Shown one piece after another: positions 49,041 to 57,568 of a stretch of 64,000 bases of DNA (positions are counted from its first letter, which is position 1; the number at the start of each line of letters is the position of its first letter). Below the pieces are notes generated by a model. It saw only the letters and a list, made by a program, of their open reading frames with translations, was not told where the DNA came from and made no database searches. Origin of the DNA: JAWVFM01 sp963841455. Lineage in GTDB: Bacteria; Actinomycetota; Thermoleophilia; Solirubrobacterales; 70-9. The position numbers and the translations under genes are program-made. The stretch is from the NCBI GenBank assembly GCA_963841455.1, contig CAWJCU010000002.1, positions 186,001 to 250,000 of the forward strand, given 5' to 3'.

Positions 49041-50455
49041 AGCTCGCGGATCTCGGATGCGACGTCCGCGGCGGCCTTCTTCGCATCGGCGAAGAGCATC
49101 GAGGTGTTCTGCCGGTAGAAGAGGTCGTTGTCGATGCCTGCGAAGCCGGGGCTCAGGCTGCGCTTGATCACGATCACCTCCTTGGCCTCGTTGACCTCGA
49201 TGATCGGCATGCCCGCGATCGGGCTCCCCGGGTCGTCCTTCGCCGCCGGGTTGGTGACGTCGTTGGCTCCGATCACCACCGCGACGTCGGTCTGTGGCAT
49301 CTCCGGGTTGATGTCGTCCATCTCGCGCAGCTTCTCGTAGGGCACGTCCGCCTCGGCGAGCAGCACGTTCATGTGGCCGGGCATCCGGCCGGCCACGGGG
49401 TGGATTGCGTACTCGACGTCGACACCGCGTGCCTCCAGCTCGTTCGCCATCTCCTTTACGGCGTGCTGCGCCTGGGCGACGGCCATCCCGTAGCCGGGCA
49501 CGATCACCACGGAATCGGCGTAGGCAAGCTTGATGGCCGCGTCCTGGGCGCCAATCGAGGTCACGGGCCGGTCCTCCGCCGCGGCGGCGGCGCCCTCGGG
49601 CACGGCGCCAAACCCCGAGAAGAAGATGTTGCCGACCGACCGATTCATCGCCTTGGCCATCTCGAGCGTGAGGATCGTTCCCGAGGAGCCGACGAGGGTG
49701 CCGGCGACGATCAGCGCGACGTTGTCGAGCGCGATTCCCGCCGCGGCCGCCGAGAGGCCGGTGAACGCGTTCAGGAGCGAGATCACCACGGGCATGTCGG
49801 CCCCGCCGATCGGCAGGACGAACAGGAGGCCGAGAACCGCCGCGGCGACCAAGACGCCGACGAACAGTGCCTGCGAGGGGCCGGAGTCGTGGTCGACGCC
49901 GAGGACGACGCACGCGGCGACGATCCCGATCAGCAGAAGCGCGTTGATGACCTGCTGGCCCGGCACCTTCACGGGCTGGCCCGAGACGATGCCCTGGAGC
50001 TTCCCGAACGCGATCAGCGAGCCCCAGAACGAGACCGACCCGATCACCATCGAGAACAGGGTCGGGACGAAGGTGTCGAGTGGGATCGAGCCGCCCGCCG
50101 CTAGGTCGACGCGGAACTCCGACCAGGCAATCAGTGCGACGGCGCCGCCGCCGACGCCGTTGTACAGCGCGACCATCTGCGGCATCGCCGTCATCTGCAC
50201 CCGGTGCGAGGCGACGACGCCGACCGCAGCTCCGACGGCGATCCCGCTGGCGATCAGGCCCCAGTTGCCGATGCCGTCGAGGAGCAGGGTGGTGATGACG
50301 GCGACGACCATCCCGCCGGCGGCGATGAGGTTCCCGCGCCTGGCGGTCGTCGGATGCGTGCCCTGCCGCACGCCGAAGATGAACATCGAGAAGGCGACGA
50401 TGTAGAGGGCCTGAGCGCCGGCGCCCGTCGGGTCGAGGACGGCGAGCGGGGTCAC
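49037..50455 (-). CDS. pntB: NAD(P)+ transhydrogenase beta subunit
   Basis: 472 residues from GTG 50455. Membrane helices in the first ~270 residues (dII), for example YIVAFSMFIFGVRQGTHPTTARRGNLIAAGGMVVAVITTLL, then the NADP-binding dIII domain: VVIVPGYGMAVAQAQHAVKEMANELEARGVDVEYAIHPVAGRMPGHMNVLLAEADVPYEKLREMDDINPEMPQTDVAVVIGANDVTNPAA, canonical. It couples proton entry to hydride transfer from NADH to NADP+. It overlaps pntAB by 4 nt. Confidence 0.95.
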   Translation of the reverse strand: MTPLAVLDPTGAGAQALYIVAFSMFIFGVRQGTHPTTARRGNLIAAGGMVVAVITTLLLDGIGNWGLIASGIAVGAAVGVVASHRVQMTAMPQMVALYNGVGGGAVALIAWSEFRVDLAAGGSIPLDTFVPTLFSMVIGSVSFWGSLIAFGKLQGIVSGQPVKVPGQQVINALLLIGIVAACVVLGVDHDSGPSQALFVGVLVAAAVLGLLFVLPIGGADMPVVISLLNAFTGLSAAAAGIALDNVALIVAGTLVGSSGTILTLEMAKAMNRSVGNIFFSGFGAVPEGAAAAAEDRPVTSIGAQDAAIKLAYADSVVIVPGYGMAVAQAQHAVKEMANELEARGVDVEYAIHPVAGRMPGHMNVLLAEADVPYEKLREMDDINPEMPQTDVAVVIGANDVTNPAAKDDPGSPIAGMPIIEVNEAKEVIVIKRSLSPGFAGIDNDLFYRQNTSMLFADAKKAAADVASEIREL

Positions 50456-50784
50456 TCGGGCTTCTCGGGCTTCGCGTCGGGCTTCGCGTCGTCCGAGGCC
50501 GGAGGCTTCGGCTTCCGAACGAACATCCCCAGCATCCGGTCGGTGACCATGAAGCCGCCGACGACGTTGATCGTCCCGAAGATGATCGCGATCGTGCCGA
50601 TGATCTCGTTGACGATGTTGTCCGAGAGGCCGATGACGATCAGCCCGCCGAGCACCACAATCCCGTGGATCGCGTTCGTCTGCGACATCAGCGGCGTGTG
50701 CAGGGTCGTCGGGACCTTTGAGATCACCTCGAAGCCGACGAAGGCCGCGAGGACGAAGATCGTGATCTCGGTGATGAGCGTCAT
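50452..50784 (-). CDS. pntAB: NAD(P)+ transhydrogenase, membrane alpha-2 subunit
   Basis: 110 residues from ATG 50784 (MTLITEITIFVLAAFVGFEVISKVP); a TTG at 50793 would start inside the repeat. Three membrane helices and the family stretch TTLHTPLMSQTNAIHGIVVLGGLIV. Splitting of the alpha subunit into soluble PntAA and membrane PntAB is normal for actinobacteria. The tail is charged (KPKPPASDDAKPDAKPEKPE). Repeat copy 5 is the whole gap between it and pntAA. Confidence 0.93.
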   Translation of the reverse strand: MTLITEITIFVLAAFVGFEVISKVPTTLHTPLMSQTNAIHGIVVLGGLIVIGLSDNIVNEIIGTIAIIFGTINVVGGFMVTDRMLGMFVRKPKPPASDDAKPDAKPEKPE

Positions 50785-50792
50785 GAGGAACA

Positions 50793-50845
50793 ACCTGCGG
50801 CGGCTTCGCCGCCTGACACGCTTCTTTCGGTGCTAAAGCACCTCA
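50793..50845 (-). repeat. two-hairpin dispersed element, copy 5
   Basis: 53 bp inside the pnt operon. Read TGAGG-first on the minus strand, the opening TGA is the stop codon of pntAA, and the element ends 8 bp before the pntAB ATG. Hairpin A is GGCGGC-TTC-GCCGCC, hairpin B is GGTGC-TAAA-GCACC; both contain compensated base-pair changes relative to copy 1. Confidence 0.9.
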
Positions 50846-51973
50846 TGACACACCTGCGACCTCCCGGGCGCGCTCGTTGCGGATCTCGCCCTCGTGGGTT
50901 ATGCAGGCGCCGGCAATGACCTCGTCGTCGAAGTCGAGCTTCAGCCTGCCCTCCTCGTCGACGAGCAGGTCGAGCAGGTTCTCGATGTTCTTGGAGTAGA
51001 GCTGGGAGGCGTCGGTGGCCATCTCGCTGACCAGGTTGCGCGGCCCGATCACCTTCACCGGGCCGTCGACCACCGTCTCGCCGGCCCTCGTCAGCTCGCA
51101 ATTGCCGCCGGAGTCGGCGGCGAGGTCGATGATCACCGAGCCGGGGCGCATCCCGCGAGCTGCCTCGGCGGTGATCAAGGTGGGGGCCGGGCGTCCCGGG
51201 ATCTGGGCCGTGGTGATGATCACGTCCTGCCGCTTGGCGTTCTCGGCCAGGGCCTCGCGCACCTGCTCGTTCTCCTCGTCGGTGAGGGGACGCGCGTAGC
51301 CGCCCTCAGCCTCGGCATCGGGGATGAAGTCGAGCTCCAGCGGGCGGCCGCCGAGGCTCCCGATCTGCTCCCACGCCGCCCGGCGGATGTCGAAGCCGCT
51401 GACGACGGCACCGAGGCGCTTTGCCGTGGCGATCGCCTGCAGGCCGGCGACCCCGGCGCCGAGCACGAGCACCTTCGCGGGGGCGACCGTGCCGGCGGCC
51501 GTGGTCATCATCGGAAAGAACTTGCCGCACTCGCGAGCCGCGAGCAGGGCGGCGGCGTAGCCGGCCACGTTCGCCTGCGAGGAGAGCGCGTCCATCGACT
51601 GGGCGCGGGTGATCCGCGGGATCGCCTCCATCGCGAAGCTCGTCGCTCCGGACTCCGCGAGCGCCTTGTTGGTCTCGCCCGACGTCAGCGGGGCGAGGTG
51701 GCCGATGAACACCTGGCCCGAGCCGAGGCGGCCGATCTCATCCACGGTAGGGACGGCGACCTTGACGACGACCTCGGCCTTCCAGGCGTCGTCGCCCGAG
51801 CCCACGCTCGCGCCGGCGTCCGCGTAGGCGGAGTCGGTCTGACCGGCGCCGTCGCCGGCGCCGCTCTCGACCGAGACGTCGATCTCCTTCTTGGAGAGCG
51901 ACGCGACCGTGTCGGCGATCAGCGCCACCCGGCGCTCCCCCTCGGCCGTCTCTTTGGGGACACCCACCCTCAT
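50843..51973 (-). CDS. pntAA: NAD(P)+ transhydrogenase, soluble alpha-1 subunit
   Basis: 376 residues. The NAD-binding dI domain: MRVGVPKETAEGERRVALIADTV, GFDIRRAAWEQI after the Rossmann motif VLVLGAGVAGLQAIATAKRLGAVVSGFDIR, DVIITTAQIPGRPAPTLITAEAARGMRPGSVIIDLAADSGGNCE. It also has RITRAQSMDALSSQANVAGYAA, the loop typical of PntA and alanine dehydrogenases. First gene of the operon. Its stop codon is contributed by repeat copy 5. Confidence 0.94.
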   Translation of the reverse strand: MRVGVPKETAEGERRVALIADTVASLSKKEIDVSVESGAGDGAGQTDSAYADAGASVGSGDDAWKAEVVVKVAVPTVDEIGRLGSGQVFIGHLAPLTSGETNKALAESGATSFAMEAIPRITRAQSMDALSSQANVAGYAAALLAARECGKFFPMMTTAAGTVAPAKVLVLGAGVAGLQAIATAKRLGAVVSGFDIRRAAWEQIGSLGGRPLELDFIPDAEAEGGYARPLTDEENEQVREALAENAKRQDVIITTAQIPGRPAPTLITAEAARGMRPGSVIIDLAADSGGNCELTRAGETVVDGPVKVIGPRNLVSEMATDASQLYSKNIENLLDLLVDEEGRLKLDFDDEVIAGACITHEGEIRNERAREVAGVS

Positions 51974-52008
51974 GTGCGGATCGGGAACCTATCCGGTTAG
52001 CTACAGGT

Positions 52009-52692
52009 ATGAGCGACCCACCCAGGGGCCCGAAGGCGGAAACCGCGGTCGAGCTGAAGGCGCAGATCGAGGCGGAGCGCGAGGGTCGCCCGTTCCTCGT
52101 CCACCGGGACGCCGAAGGAGGTCAGCTCATAACGCCCCTCGACGCGACCAGCGAGCTGTGGATCGGGCGCAGCCCGTCTGCCGCTGTCCAGGTCGCGTGG
52201 GACGCCGAAGTGTCGGCGCTGCATGCGCAGGTCGAAGTCGTGGGCGCCGAGTGCACCCTCGTCGACGACGGCCTCTCGACCAACGGCTCATACGTCAACG
52301 GCGAGCGCGTCCGCGGCCGCAAGCGCCTGCGCGACGGCGACATGATCCGCCTCGGCCAGACGCTGATCCTCTATCGATCGCCCACTGAGTCGGGCGCCGG
52401 GGACTCGACCGTGATGTCGGCGGACGCGCTCGACGCGGCCGGCGTCTCGCCGGCGCAGAAGCGCGTGCTCGTCGCCCTCTGCCGCCCGTTCAAGCACGGG
52501 GCCGCGTTCGCGACGCCCCCCACGAACCAGTCGATCGCGGACGAGCTCCACCTCAGCGTCGAGGCGGTGAAGACGCACCTGCGCGCCCTGTTCGAGAAGT
52601 TCGGGGTCTCAGACCTTCCGCAGAACCGGAAGCGCGTCGCCCTCGTGGAGCGCGCGCTTCAGAGCGGCCTCGTCGCCGAGCGCGACCTGTAG
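52009..52692 (+). CDS. FHA domain protein with C-terminal helix-turn-helix
   Basis: 227 residues. FHA domain at ~30-125: ELWIGRSPSAAVQVAWDAEVSALHAQVEVVGAECTLVDDGLSTNGSYVNGERVRGRKRLRDGDMIRLGQTLILYR, with Arg, Ser, His and the Asn-Gly of the phosphothreonine pocket all present (GRS, SALH, STNGSYVNG). Residues ~140-225 are a winged/LuxR-like HTH: VSPAQKRVLVALCRPF ... TNQSIADELHLSVEAVKTHLRALFEKFGVSDLPQNRKRVALVERAL. It probably binds a phosphorylated partner and DNA. It faces the Ser/Thr kinase gene, 7 nt away. Confidence 0.88.
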   Translation: MSDPPRGPKAETAVELKAQIEAEREGRPFLVHRDAEGGQLITPLDATSELWIGRSPSAAVQVAWDAEVSALHAQVEVVGAECTLVDDGLSTNGSYVNGERVRGRKRLRDGDMIRLGQTLILYRSPTESGAGDSTVMSADALDAAGVSPAQKRVLVALCRPFKHGAAFATPPTNQSIADELHLSVEAVKTHLRALFEKFGVSDLPQNRKRVALVERALQSGLVAERDL

Positions 52693-52699
52693 ACAGCCA

Positions 52700-54790
52700 C
52701 TACTTCTTCTTCGAGATGGTCGTCAGTGGGACAACGGTGTTGTTGCCACCGTCGGCGACCCACATGTACCCGTAGCCGGTCGAGGCGTTCTCGGGCGAGG
52801 AGCCCTTGTCGAGGTGGATCGTCTGCTTGAGTGGGCTCCCGCTCCCCTGCGGCGTGAGCCGGGTCACGGTCCCGCTGCCGCCGTTGGAGACGAACAGGTC
52901 GCCGCCGCCGACCGCGACGTCGCGTGGCTCCTTGCCGACCGTGACGGGCGCCTCGAGGGCGTGACTCGAGATGTTGATCACCGAGACCATGCCCGTGCTC
53001 TCGTCGGCAACCCACACGCGGCCCGCGGAGATGGCGCTGCCCTTCGGGTCGGAGCCCGGCGGGAGCTGAATCGTGTCGCTGACGGCGTTCGTTTTCGGGT
53101 CAATGACCGAGACCGAGTCGTCGTCGCCGTTCGAGATCCAGACGCCGCCCTCACCGGCCGCGACGCCCCGGGGGCCGGCGCCGACGGTTACCGTCGCCAC
53201 GACCCCGTTGGGTGGAGTGATCCGCGAGACCGTGTTCGAGCCCGTGTTGGTCACCCACAGGCTGCCGGCAGCAAAGCCGACGGCGCGGGGGTCGCTTCCG
53301 ACCTTGACGGGGGCGCCGGTCTTGAGGGTGGTGGGGTTAACGGGCGAGACCGTGCCGTCACCGGCGTTGGTGACCCAGACCCGCCCGAGCTTGGCCGCTA
53401 GACCGTTCGGCATGTCGCCGACATCGGCGTACCCGAGCACCTTGCCGGTCTTGGGGTCGATCTTCGCAACCTGGTCGGCCTCTCGAAGCGACGTGTAGAC
53501 GCCCTTCTGGCCGACCCCGATTCCGATCGGCATCCCCTTGACGTTGATCGGGGGACCCAGGACGTTCTGGCCGGACTTGGGGTTCGGGTTCCCGCCGTTC
53601 TTGCCGGAGCTCGCGGTCGTATCGCCCGACCCGCCCGACCCGCCCTTCGAGGCGAGGGCGTAGATGCCACCCGCGATGGCGAGCACCACCACGGCGGCGA
53701 CTCCTCTCCGCACCCAGACGAGGCCGCGCGACGGCTTCTTCGGAGGCGGCATCGCCCTCGTCGAGAGGTCCGGAGCACGGCGGTCGTCCGGCGGCTCCTC
53801 CGCAGGAGCCGGCGGCTCCTCCTCCGGCGGCGGCCCTTCGTCCGAAGGCGGCTCTTCATCCACCGCGGGTGGGGCCTCCTCTTCAACGGGGGGCGTGGAC
53901 TCAGCCGTCATCGCCGGCGCAGCGGCGGCCTCGACGGTTGCGGCGGGCGCCGACAGTACCGTCGTCGCCGCCTCCGCCAGCGCGCCGGCGGTCTGGAACC
54001 TGCGCTCCGGGTCCTTTTCGAGCGCCCTGGCGACGACGGCGTCGAGCGCGGCGGGTGTCCCCGACGGGCCGGCCGCGCTGAGGGCCGGCGGCGCGTCCTG
54101 CAGGTGGGCGTAGAGCTTCGCCACCTGCTCCCCGCGGCCGGCGAACGGGGGGTCGCCGACGACCGTCTCGAAGAGCACGCACCCGAGCGCGTACTCGTCG
54201 GTGCGCGCGTCGAGCGTGCCGCCCTTGATCTGCTCCGGCGCGACGTAGTCGATCGTGCCGACGAAGGCGCCGGTCGCGGTCACGCCGGTGTTCGAGGCGA
54301 TCCGCTTTGTGAGCCCGAAATCAGTGAGATATGCGTGTTCCCCCCCGGGCCGCTCCTCGATCAGAACGTTGCCCGGCTTGACGTCTCGGTGAAGGAGGCC
54401 GCGGTCGTGCGCGGCGTCGAGGGCGGCCGCCACCTGCGAGACGATCGCGACGGCCCTGGTGGGGTCGAGAGTGCCCTCGCTGCGGATCAGGCGGCCGAGG
54501 TCGACGCCGTCGATCAGGTCCATCGTCACGAAGAGGAGGCCGTCCTCCTCGCCCGCGTGGCGCACCTGGACTACGTTGGGGTGGCGGATCGAGACCGCGG
54601 CGCGCGACTCGCGGACGAACCGCTCGCGAAACCGCTCGTCGCTCGCGAGCTCGGGCGAGATGACCTTGAGGGCGACGACGTAGTCGAGGGCCAGGTGCGT
54701 CGCGCGGTAGACGACGCCCATGCCGCCCCGTCCGGCAACCCCCTCGATTCGATGGCCGGCGAAGATCGTGCCTGGCTCAAGCTCCGGCAT
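52700..54790 (-). CDS. transmembrane Ser/Thr protein kinase with beta-propeller sensor (PknB/PknD-type)
   Basis: 696 residues. Kinase domain ~10-275: GRGGMGVVYRA Gly loop, Lys42 (VALKV), HRDVKPGN with Asp136, DFG at 157-159, and APEQIKGG. A Pro/Glu-rich linker (~290-350), then one membrane helix at ~363-381 (GVAAVVVLAIAGGIYALAS). The outside part (~400-690) has seven YVTN/NHL-type repeats such as PIGIGVGQKGVYTSLREADQVAKIDPKTGKVLGYADVGDMPNGLA and PRAVGFAAGSLWVTNTGSNTVSRI, a propeller like that of mycobacterial PknD. It should relay an outside signal to FHA proteins. Confidence 0.92.
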   Translation of the reverse strand: MPELEPGTIFAGHRIEGVAGRGGMGVVYRATHLALDYVVALKVISPELASDERFRERFVRESRAAVSIRHPNVVQVRHAGEEDGLLFVTMDLIDGVDLGRLIRSEGTLDPTRAVAIVSQVAAALDAAHDRGLLHRDVKPGNVLIEERPGGEHAYLTDFGLTKRIASNTGVTATGAFVGTIDYVAPEQIKGGTLDARTDEYALGCVLFETVVGDPPFAGRGEQVAKLYAHLQDAPPALSAAGPSGTPAALDAVVARALEKDPERRFQTAGALAEAATTVLSAPAATVEAAAAPAMTAESTPPVEEEAPPAVDEEPPSDEGPPPEEEPPAPAEEPPDDRRAPDLSTRAMPPPKKPSRGLVWVRRGVAAVVVLAIAGGIYALASKGGSGGSGDTTASSGKNGGNPNPKSGQNVLGPPINVKGMPIGIGVGQKGVYTSLREADQVAKIDPKTGKVLGYADVGDMPNGLAAKLGRVWVTNAGDGTVSPVNPTTLKTGAPVKVGSDPRAVGFAAGSLWVTNTGSNTVSRITPPNGVVATVTVGAGPRGVAAGEGGVWISNGDDDSVSVIDPKTNAVSDTIQLPPGSDPKGSAISAGRVWVADESTGMVSVINISSHALEAPVTVGKEPRDVAVGGGDLFVSNGGSGTVTRLTPQGSGSPLKQTIHLDKGSSPENASTGYGYMWVADGGNNTVVPLTTISKKK

Positions 54791-54798
54791 TCGCCCTC

Positions 54799-54964
54799 AG
54801 TGCCTATCTCGGTGGGCCCGGTGCGCCGGAGGCGTCCGCCGGCCGAGCGGGGCGGTGCCGGGGGCGGGCGTGGCGTGGCCTCGCCACGCGAGCCCGTCCG
54901 AGGTGCCGCAACCGCGAAGCGCCAGCGGGCGCGTCCGGTGTACTGGGTCTGGTGAGATAGGCAC
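54799..54964. other. possible structured RNA region bounded by an 11-bp inverted repeat
   Basis: The 174-bp gap between the kinase start and the upstream gene is bounded by GTGCCTATCTC (54799-54809) and GAGATAGGCAC (54954-54964), a perfect inverted repeat. Between them are further stems, for example GCGTGGC-GAG-GCCACGC on the minus strand. The right arm abuts the TAA of the upstream gene and the left arm lies 8 bp before the kinase ATG. As RNA the two arms would close a ~144-nt loop. A regulatory leader of the kinase gene is possible; no known riboswitch motif was recognised. Confidence 0.45.
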
Positions 54965-55423
54965 TTATACCTGTCCGGCATCGACCAGATCGAAGGTCGC
55001 CCGGTTGAGCTCCTCGCCGTCGATCAGGCCCCTGAACGAGTACGTGCCCGGCCTCTCGAACTGGAGGCCGGGCCCGATCATCACGCTGAGGACGTTCTTC
55101 TGCGGCCGCCCCTCCCGCAGGCCTGGGGGCCGGCCGACCTCGAACGGAATGCTGAACAGCCCGCCCTCCGGCTCGTCGCCGAGCTGCACCGGCGCATTGT
55201 CGACGTCAACCAGCTCGAGGGAGAACGTGAACTGGCGGTTCGTGAGGCTCCACGGCACGGTGATAACCACGGCCACCGAGATCGACACCGGCAGCGGACC
55301 CGGCAGCTCGGGGACCTGCAGGCGGTCCCATGCCCCACCCATAACGTAGAGCTTGCCGTTGATCGCCTCGGCGCGGTCGGCGAGGAACATGTCCACGGAG
55401 AGGCTGTCGGGCCGGTCGGTCAC
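54965..55423 (-). CDS. DUF6941-like protein
   Basis: 152 residues. SVDMFLADRAEAINGKLYVMGGAWDRLQVPELPGPLPVSISVAVVITVPWSLTNRQFTFSLELVDVDN then FSIPFEVGRPPGLREGRPQKNVLSVMIGPGLQFERPGTYSFRGLIDGEELNRATFDLV: a single beta-sandwich of a family found mostly in actinobacteria. The start of the domain (A-D-x-A-x-x-x-x-G-K-L-x-x-x-G-G) is conserved. No enzyme motif. Function unknown. It lies between the F420 oxidoreductase gene and the kinase gene on the same strand. Confidence 0.7.
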   Translation of the reverse strand: MTDRPDSLSVDMFLADRAEAINGKLYVMGGAWDRLQVPELPGPLPVSISVAVVITVPWSLTNRQFTFSLELVDVDNAPVQLGDEPEGGLFSIPFEVGRPPGLREGRPQKNVLSVMIGPGLQFERPGTYSFRGLIDGEELNRATFDLVDAGQV

Positions 55424-55453
55424 CGGCCGGAGCCTAGTGCGCGCGGCGCGGTG

Positions 55454-56521
55454 CTAGGCCGGGGCCCCGACCTGGGCGAGCGCCGCAAGGCGCTCGAGCG
55501 TGTGCATCCGCTCGGCCGGGTCGGGATGGAGCGGCGAGACGATGAGGCGGTCGACGCCCACGGCCGCGTAGCGCTCCACCCGCTCGGCCACCTCCGACTC
55601 TGGGCCCACGAGCGAGGTCGCGTCCGCGAGCTCGTCCGGGATCGCCGCGTAGGCCTCCTCTCGCTTGCCGTCGAGGTAGAGGCGCTGCACCTCGTCGGCA
55701 ACCTCGCCGAACCCGAAGCGGTGCGTGAGATCGACGTAGAAGTTCGTCTTCCGCGAGCCCATGCCGCCCAGGTAGAGCAGCAGGCTCGCCTTGACGAGGC
55801 CCCGCGCCGAACCGAGGTCTCCGTCGATCGCCACCGAGAGGGTCGGCGAGACCTCCAGGTCCGAGCGGCTGCGGCCGCCCTTGGCGAAGCCGGCCTCGAG
55901 GTGCTCGCCCCACGTCGACTCGAAGGCGTCGGCCGAGGAGAAGATGGGGATCCATCCGTCGGCGACCTCGGCCGCCAGCTCCACCGACTTTCGGCCGATC
56001 GCGCCGAGGAAGATCGGGATGTGGTTACGGACAGGGTGGAAGTTGAGCTTCAGCGCCTTGCCCTGTCCGGTGCCGCCATCGAGGGGCAGCTGATAGTGCT
56101 CGCCCTTGTACTCCAGCGGCCCCTCGCGGGCGACGATCTTGCGGACGATCTCCACGTACTCGCGAGTGCGGCCCCACGGCTTCGGATAGGCGACGCCGTA
56201 CCAGCCCTCCGAGACCTGCGGGCCCGAGGGCCCGAACCCGAAGATGAAGCGCCCGTCCGAGAGGGCGTCGATCGTGCAGCCCGCCATCGCCGCCGCGGCC
56301 GGCGCGCGCGCCGGCACCTGCATGATCGCCGCGCCGAGCTTGATCGTCTCGGTCTGCGGCGCCAGCCAGGCGAGCACGCTGACGACGTCGGACCCGTACG
56401 ACTCGGCCGCCCAGACCGAGTCGTAGCCGAGCCCCTCGACGGCCCGCACGATCTCGACGGCCTCCTCGCCTCGAGGACCGATCCCCCAGTAGCCCAGGTT
56501 GAGGCCGAGCTTCATCGGCAT
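55454..56521 (-). CDS. LLM-class F420-dependent oxidoreductase
   Basis: 355 residues. KLGLNLGYWGIGPRGEEAVEIVRAVEGLGYDSVWAAESYGSDVVSVLAWLAPQTETIKLGAAIMQVPARAPAAAAMAGCTIDALSDGRFIFGFGPSGPQVSEGWYGVAY matches the F420-dependent group (GPSGPQVSEGWYG is typical). C-terminal PLDGGTGQGKALKLNFHPVR and IFLGAIGRKSVELAAEVADGWIP are also conserved. The substrate is unknown. ATG 56521 lies 2 nt after the stop of the osmolyte-binding protein gene. Confidence 0.9.
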   Translation of the reverse strand: MPMKLGLNLGYWGIGPRGEEAVEIVRAVEGLGYDSVWAAESYGSDVVSVLAWLAPQTETIKLGAAIMQVPARAPAAAAMAGCTIDALSDGRFIFGFGPSGPQVSEGWYGVAYPKPWGRTREYVEIVRKIVAREGPLEYKGEHYQLPLDGGTGQGKALKLNFHPVRNHIPIFLGAIGRKSVELAAEVADGWIPIFSSADAFESTWGEHLEAGFAKGGRSRSDLEVSPTLSVAIDGDLGSARGLVKASLLLYLGGMGSRKTNFYVDLTHRFGFGEVADEVQRLYLDGKREEAYAAIPDELADATSLVGPESEVAERVERYAAVGVDRLIVSPLHPDPAERMHTLERLAALAQVGAPA

Positions 56522-56523
56522 GG

Positions 56524-57537
56524 CTACTTCACGAACCCGGCGCTCTTCAGGTACTCGCCGGCGACCTGCGCGGGCTGCTTCTTGTCGACGTCGACGCGGG
56601 CGTTCAGCTCCTGGATCGTCTTCAGGTCGAGGGGCTTGTTCACCTCCGTGATCGTCTTCTCGAAGTCGGGCCCGGCCTGCTGGACGACCTTGGGGGTCGT
56701 GATGAAGATCGGGTAGCCCGGCGTCAGCACGTGCTTGTCGTCGGTGAGCAGCGTGTACTTGTTGGTGTTCGCGAGCTGCGCGTCGCTCGTGAACAGGATC
56801 GAGACGTCAGCCTGGCCCTTGTCGAGGACCTGGTAGCGCAGGCCGATGTCCACGGGCGTAAAGGACTTGAACTTGAGCCCGTAGTCCTTCTCGAGGCCGA
56901 GCAGGCAATCGATCCGCTGCCGGCACTCGGGGGAGCCGTAGAAGGTGAGGTTCTGGGACTTGCCCTTGAGGTCCGAGATCGATTTCACGCCGAGCTTCTT
57001 GGCCTCGCTCGTCAGCATCCCGACCGCGTTCGCACTCGAGTACGGGGCCGGAGGCAGCGCGGTCTGACCCTGCTTCTCGAGGTCCTTCTTGGCCAGCTTG
57101 TACGCCGCGTTCGCTGTGGTCGGCACGTCCTGCGGCTTGACGTCGAAGAACGACTCGAGGGCGGTCGACGTGTACTCCGGGTAGCCGGAGATCTCGCCGT
57201 TCTGAAGCGCCTTGAGCGCGATCGTCTCCGAACCGAGGTTGAGCTGGGTCTTGACGTCGTAGCCCGCCGCCTTCAGCGCCTGGGCGTAGATCTGACCGAG
57301 GAGATACTCCTCGGTGAAGTTCTTCGAGCCGACCGTCAGCGTGACGTTCCCGTTCGACGGATCGGACTTGATCAAGCTGCTCTGGGCGCTCGGGTTTCCT
57401 TTCGCCTTGCCGTTCGAGTTGTCGCTGGAGCCGCACGCGGCCACCAGAAGCATCGCCGCGGCGGCGATTGCCAGCGCCAATACGACCCGAAGCCTTGAGC
57501 TCGATCCGAACACTGAGATGCCCCTTCCCTCTCTCAC
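56524..57537 (-). CDS. glycine betaine/choline-type ABC transporter substrate-binding lipoprotein
   Basis: 337 residues; a GTG start at 57537, with other in-frame starts possible. Lipobox LLVAACGSS after a signal segment (VVLALAIAAAAMLLVAAC). Binding domain: VTLTVGSKNFTEEYLLGQIYAQALKAAGYDVKTQLNLGSETIALKALQNGEISGYPEYTSTAL, hallmark of the OpuCC/ProX QAT family (GSKNFTEQ). Then LVFTSDAQL-type (VSILFTSDAQLANTNKYTLLTDDKHVLTPGYP). Substrates are quaternary amines or similar osmolytes. It is the fourth gene of the transporter operon. Confidence 0.92.
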   Translation of the reverse strand: MREGRGISVFGSSSRLRVVLALAIAAAAMLLVAACGSSDNSNGKAKGNPSAQSSLIKSDPSNGNVTLTVGSKNFTEEYLLGQIYAQALKAAGYDVKTQLNLGSETIALKALQNGEISGYPEYTSTALESFFDVKPQDVPTTANAAYKLAKKDLEKQGQTALPPAPYSSANAVGMLTSEAKKLGVKSISDLKGKSQNLTFYGSPECRQRIDCLLGLEKDYGLKFKSFTPVDIGLRYQVLDKGQADVSILFTSDAQLANTNKYTLLTDDKHVLTPGYPIFITTPKVVQQAGPDFEKTITEVNKPLDLKTIQELNARVDVDKKQPAQVAGEYLKSAGFVK

Positions 57538-57568
57538 GCTGATCCGCCGGATATCCGGCGCCGTGATC

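Noticed and set aside
54799..54964. Inverted repeat read as ends of a small transposable element
   Set aside because: No transposase, no target-site duplication was seen, and the arms abut coding ends; a structured RNA is more likely.
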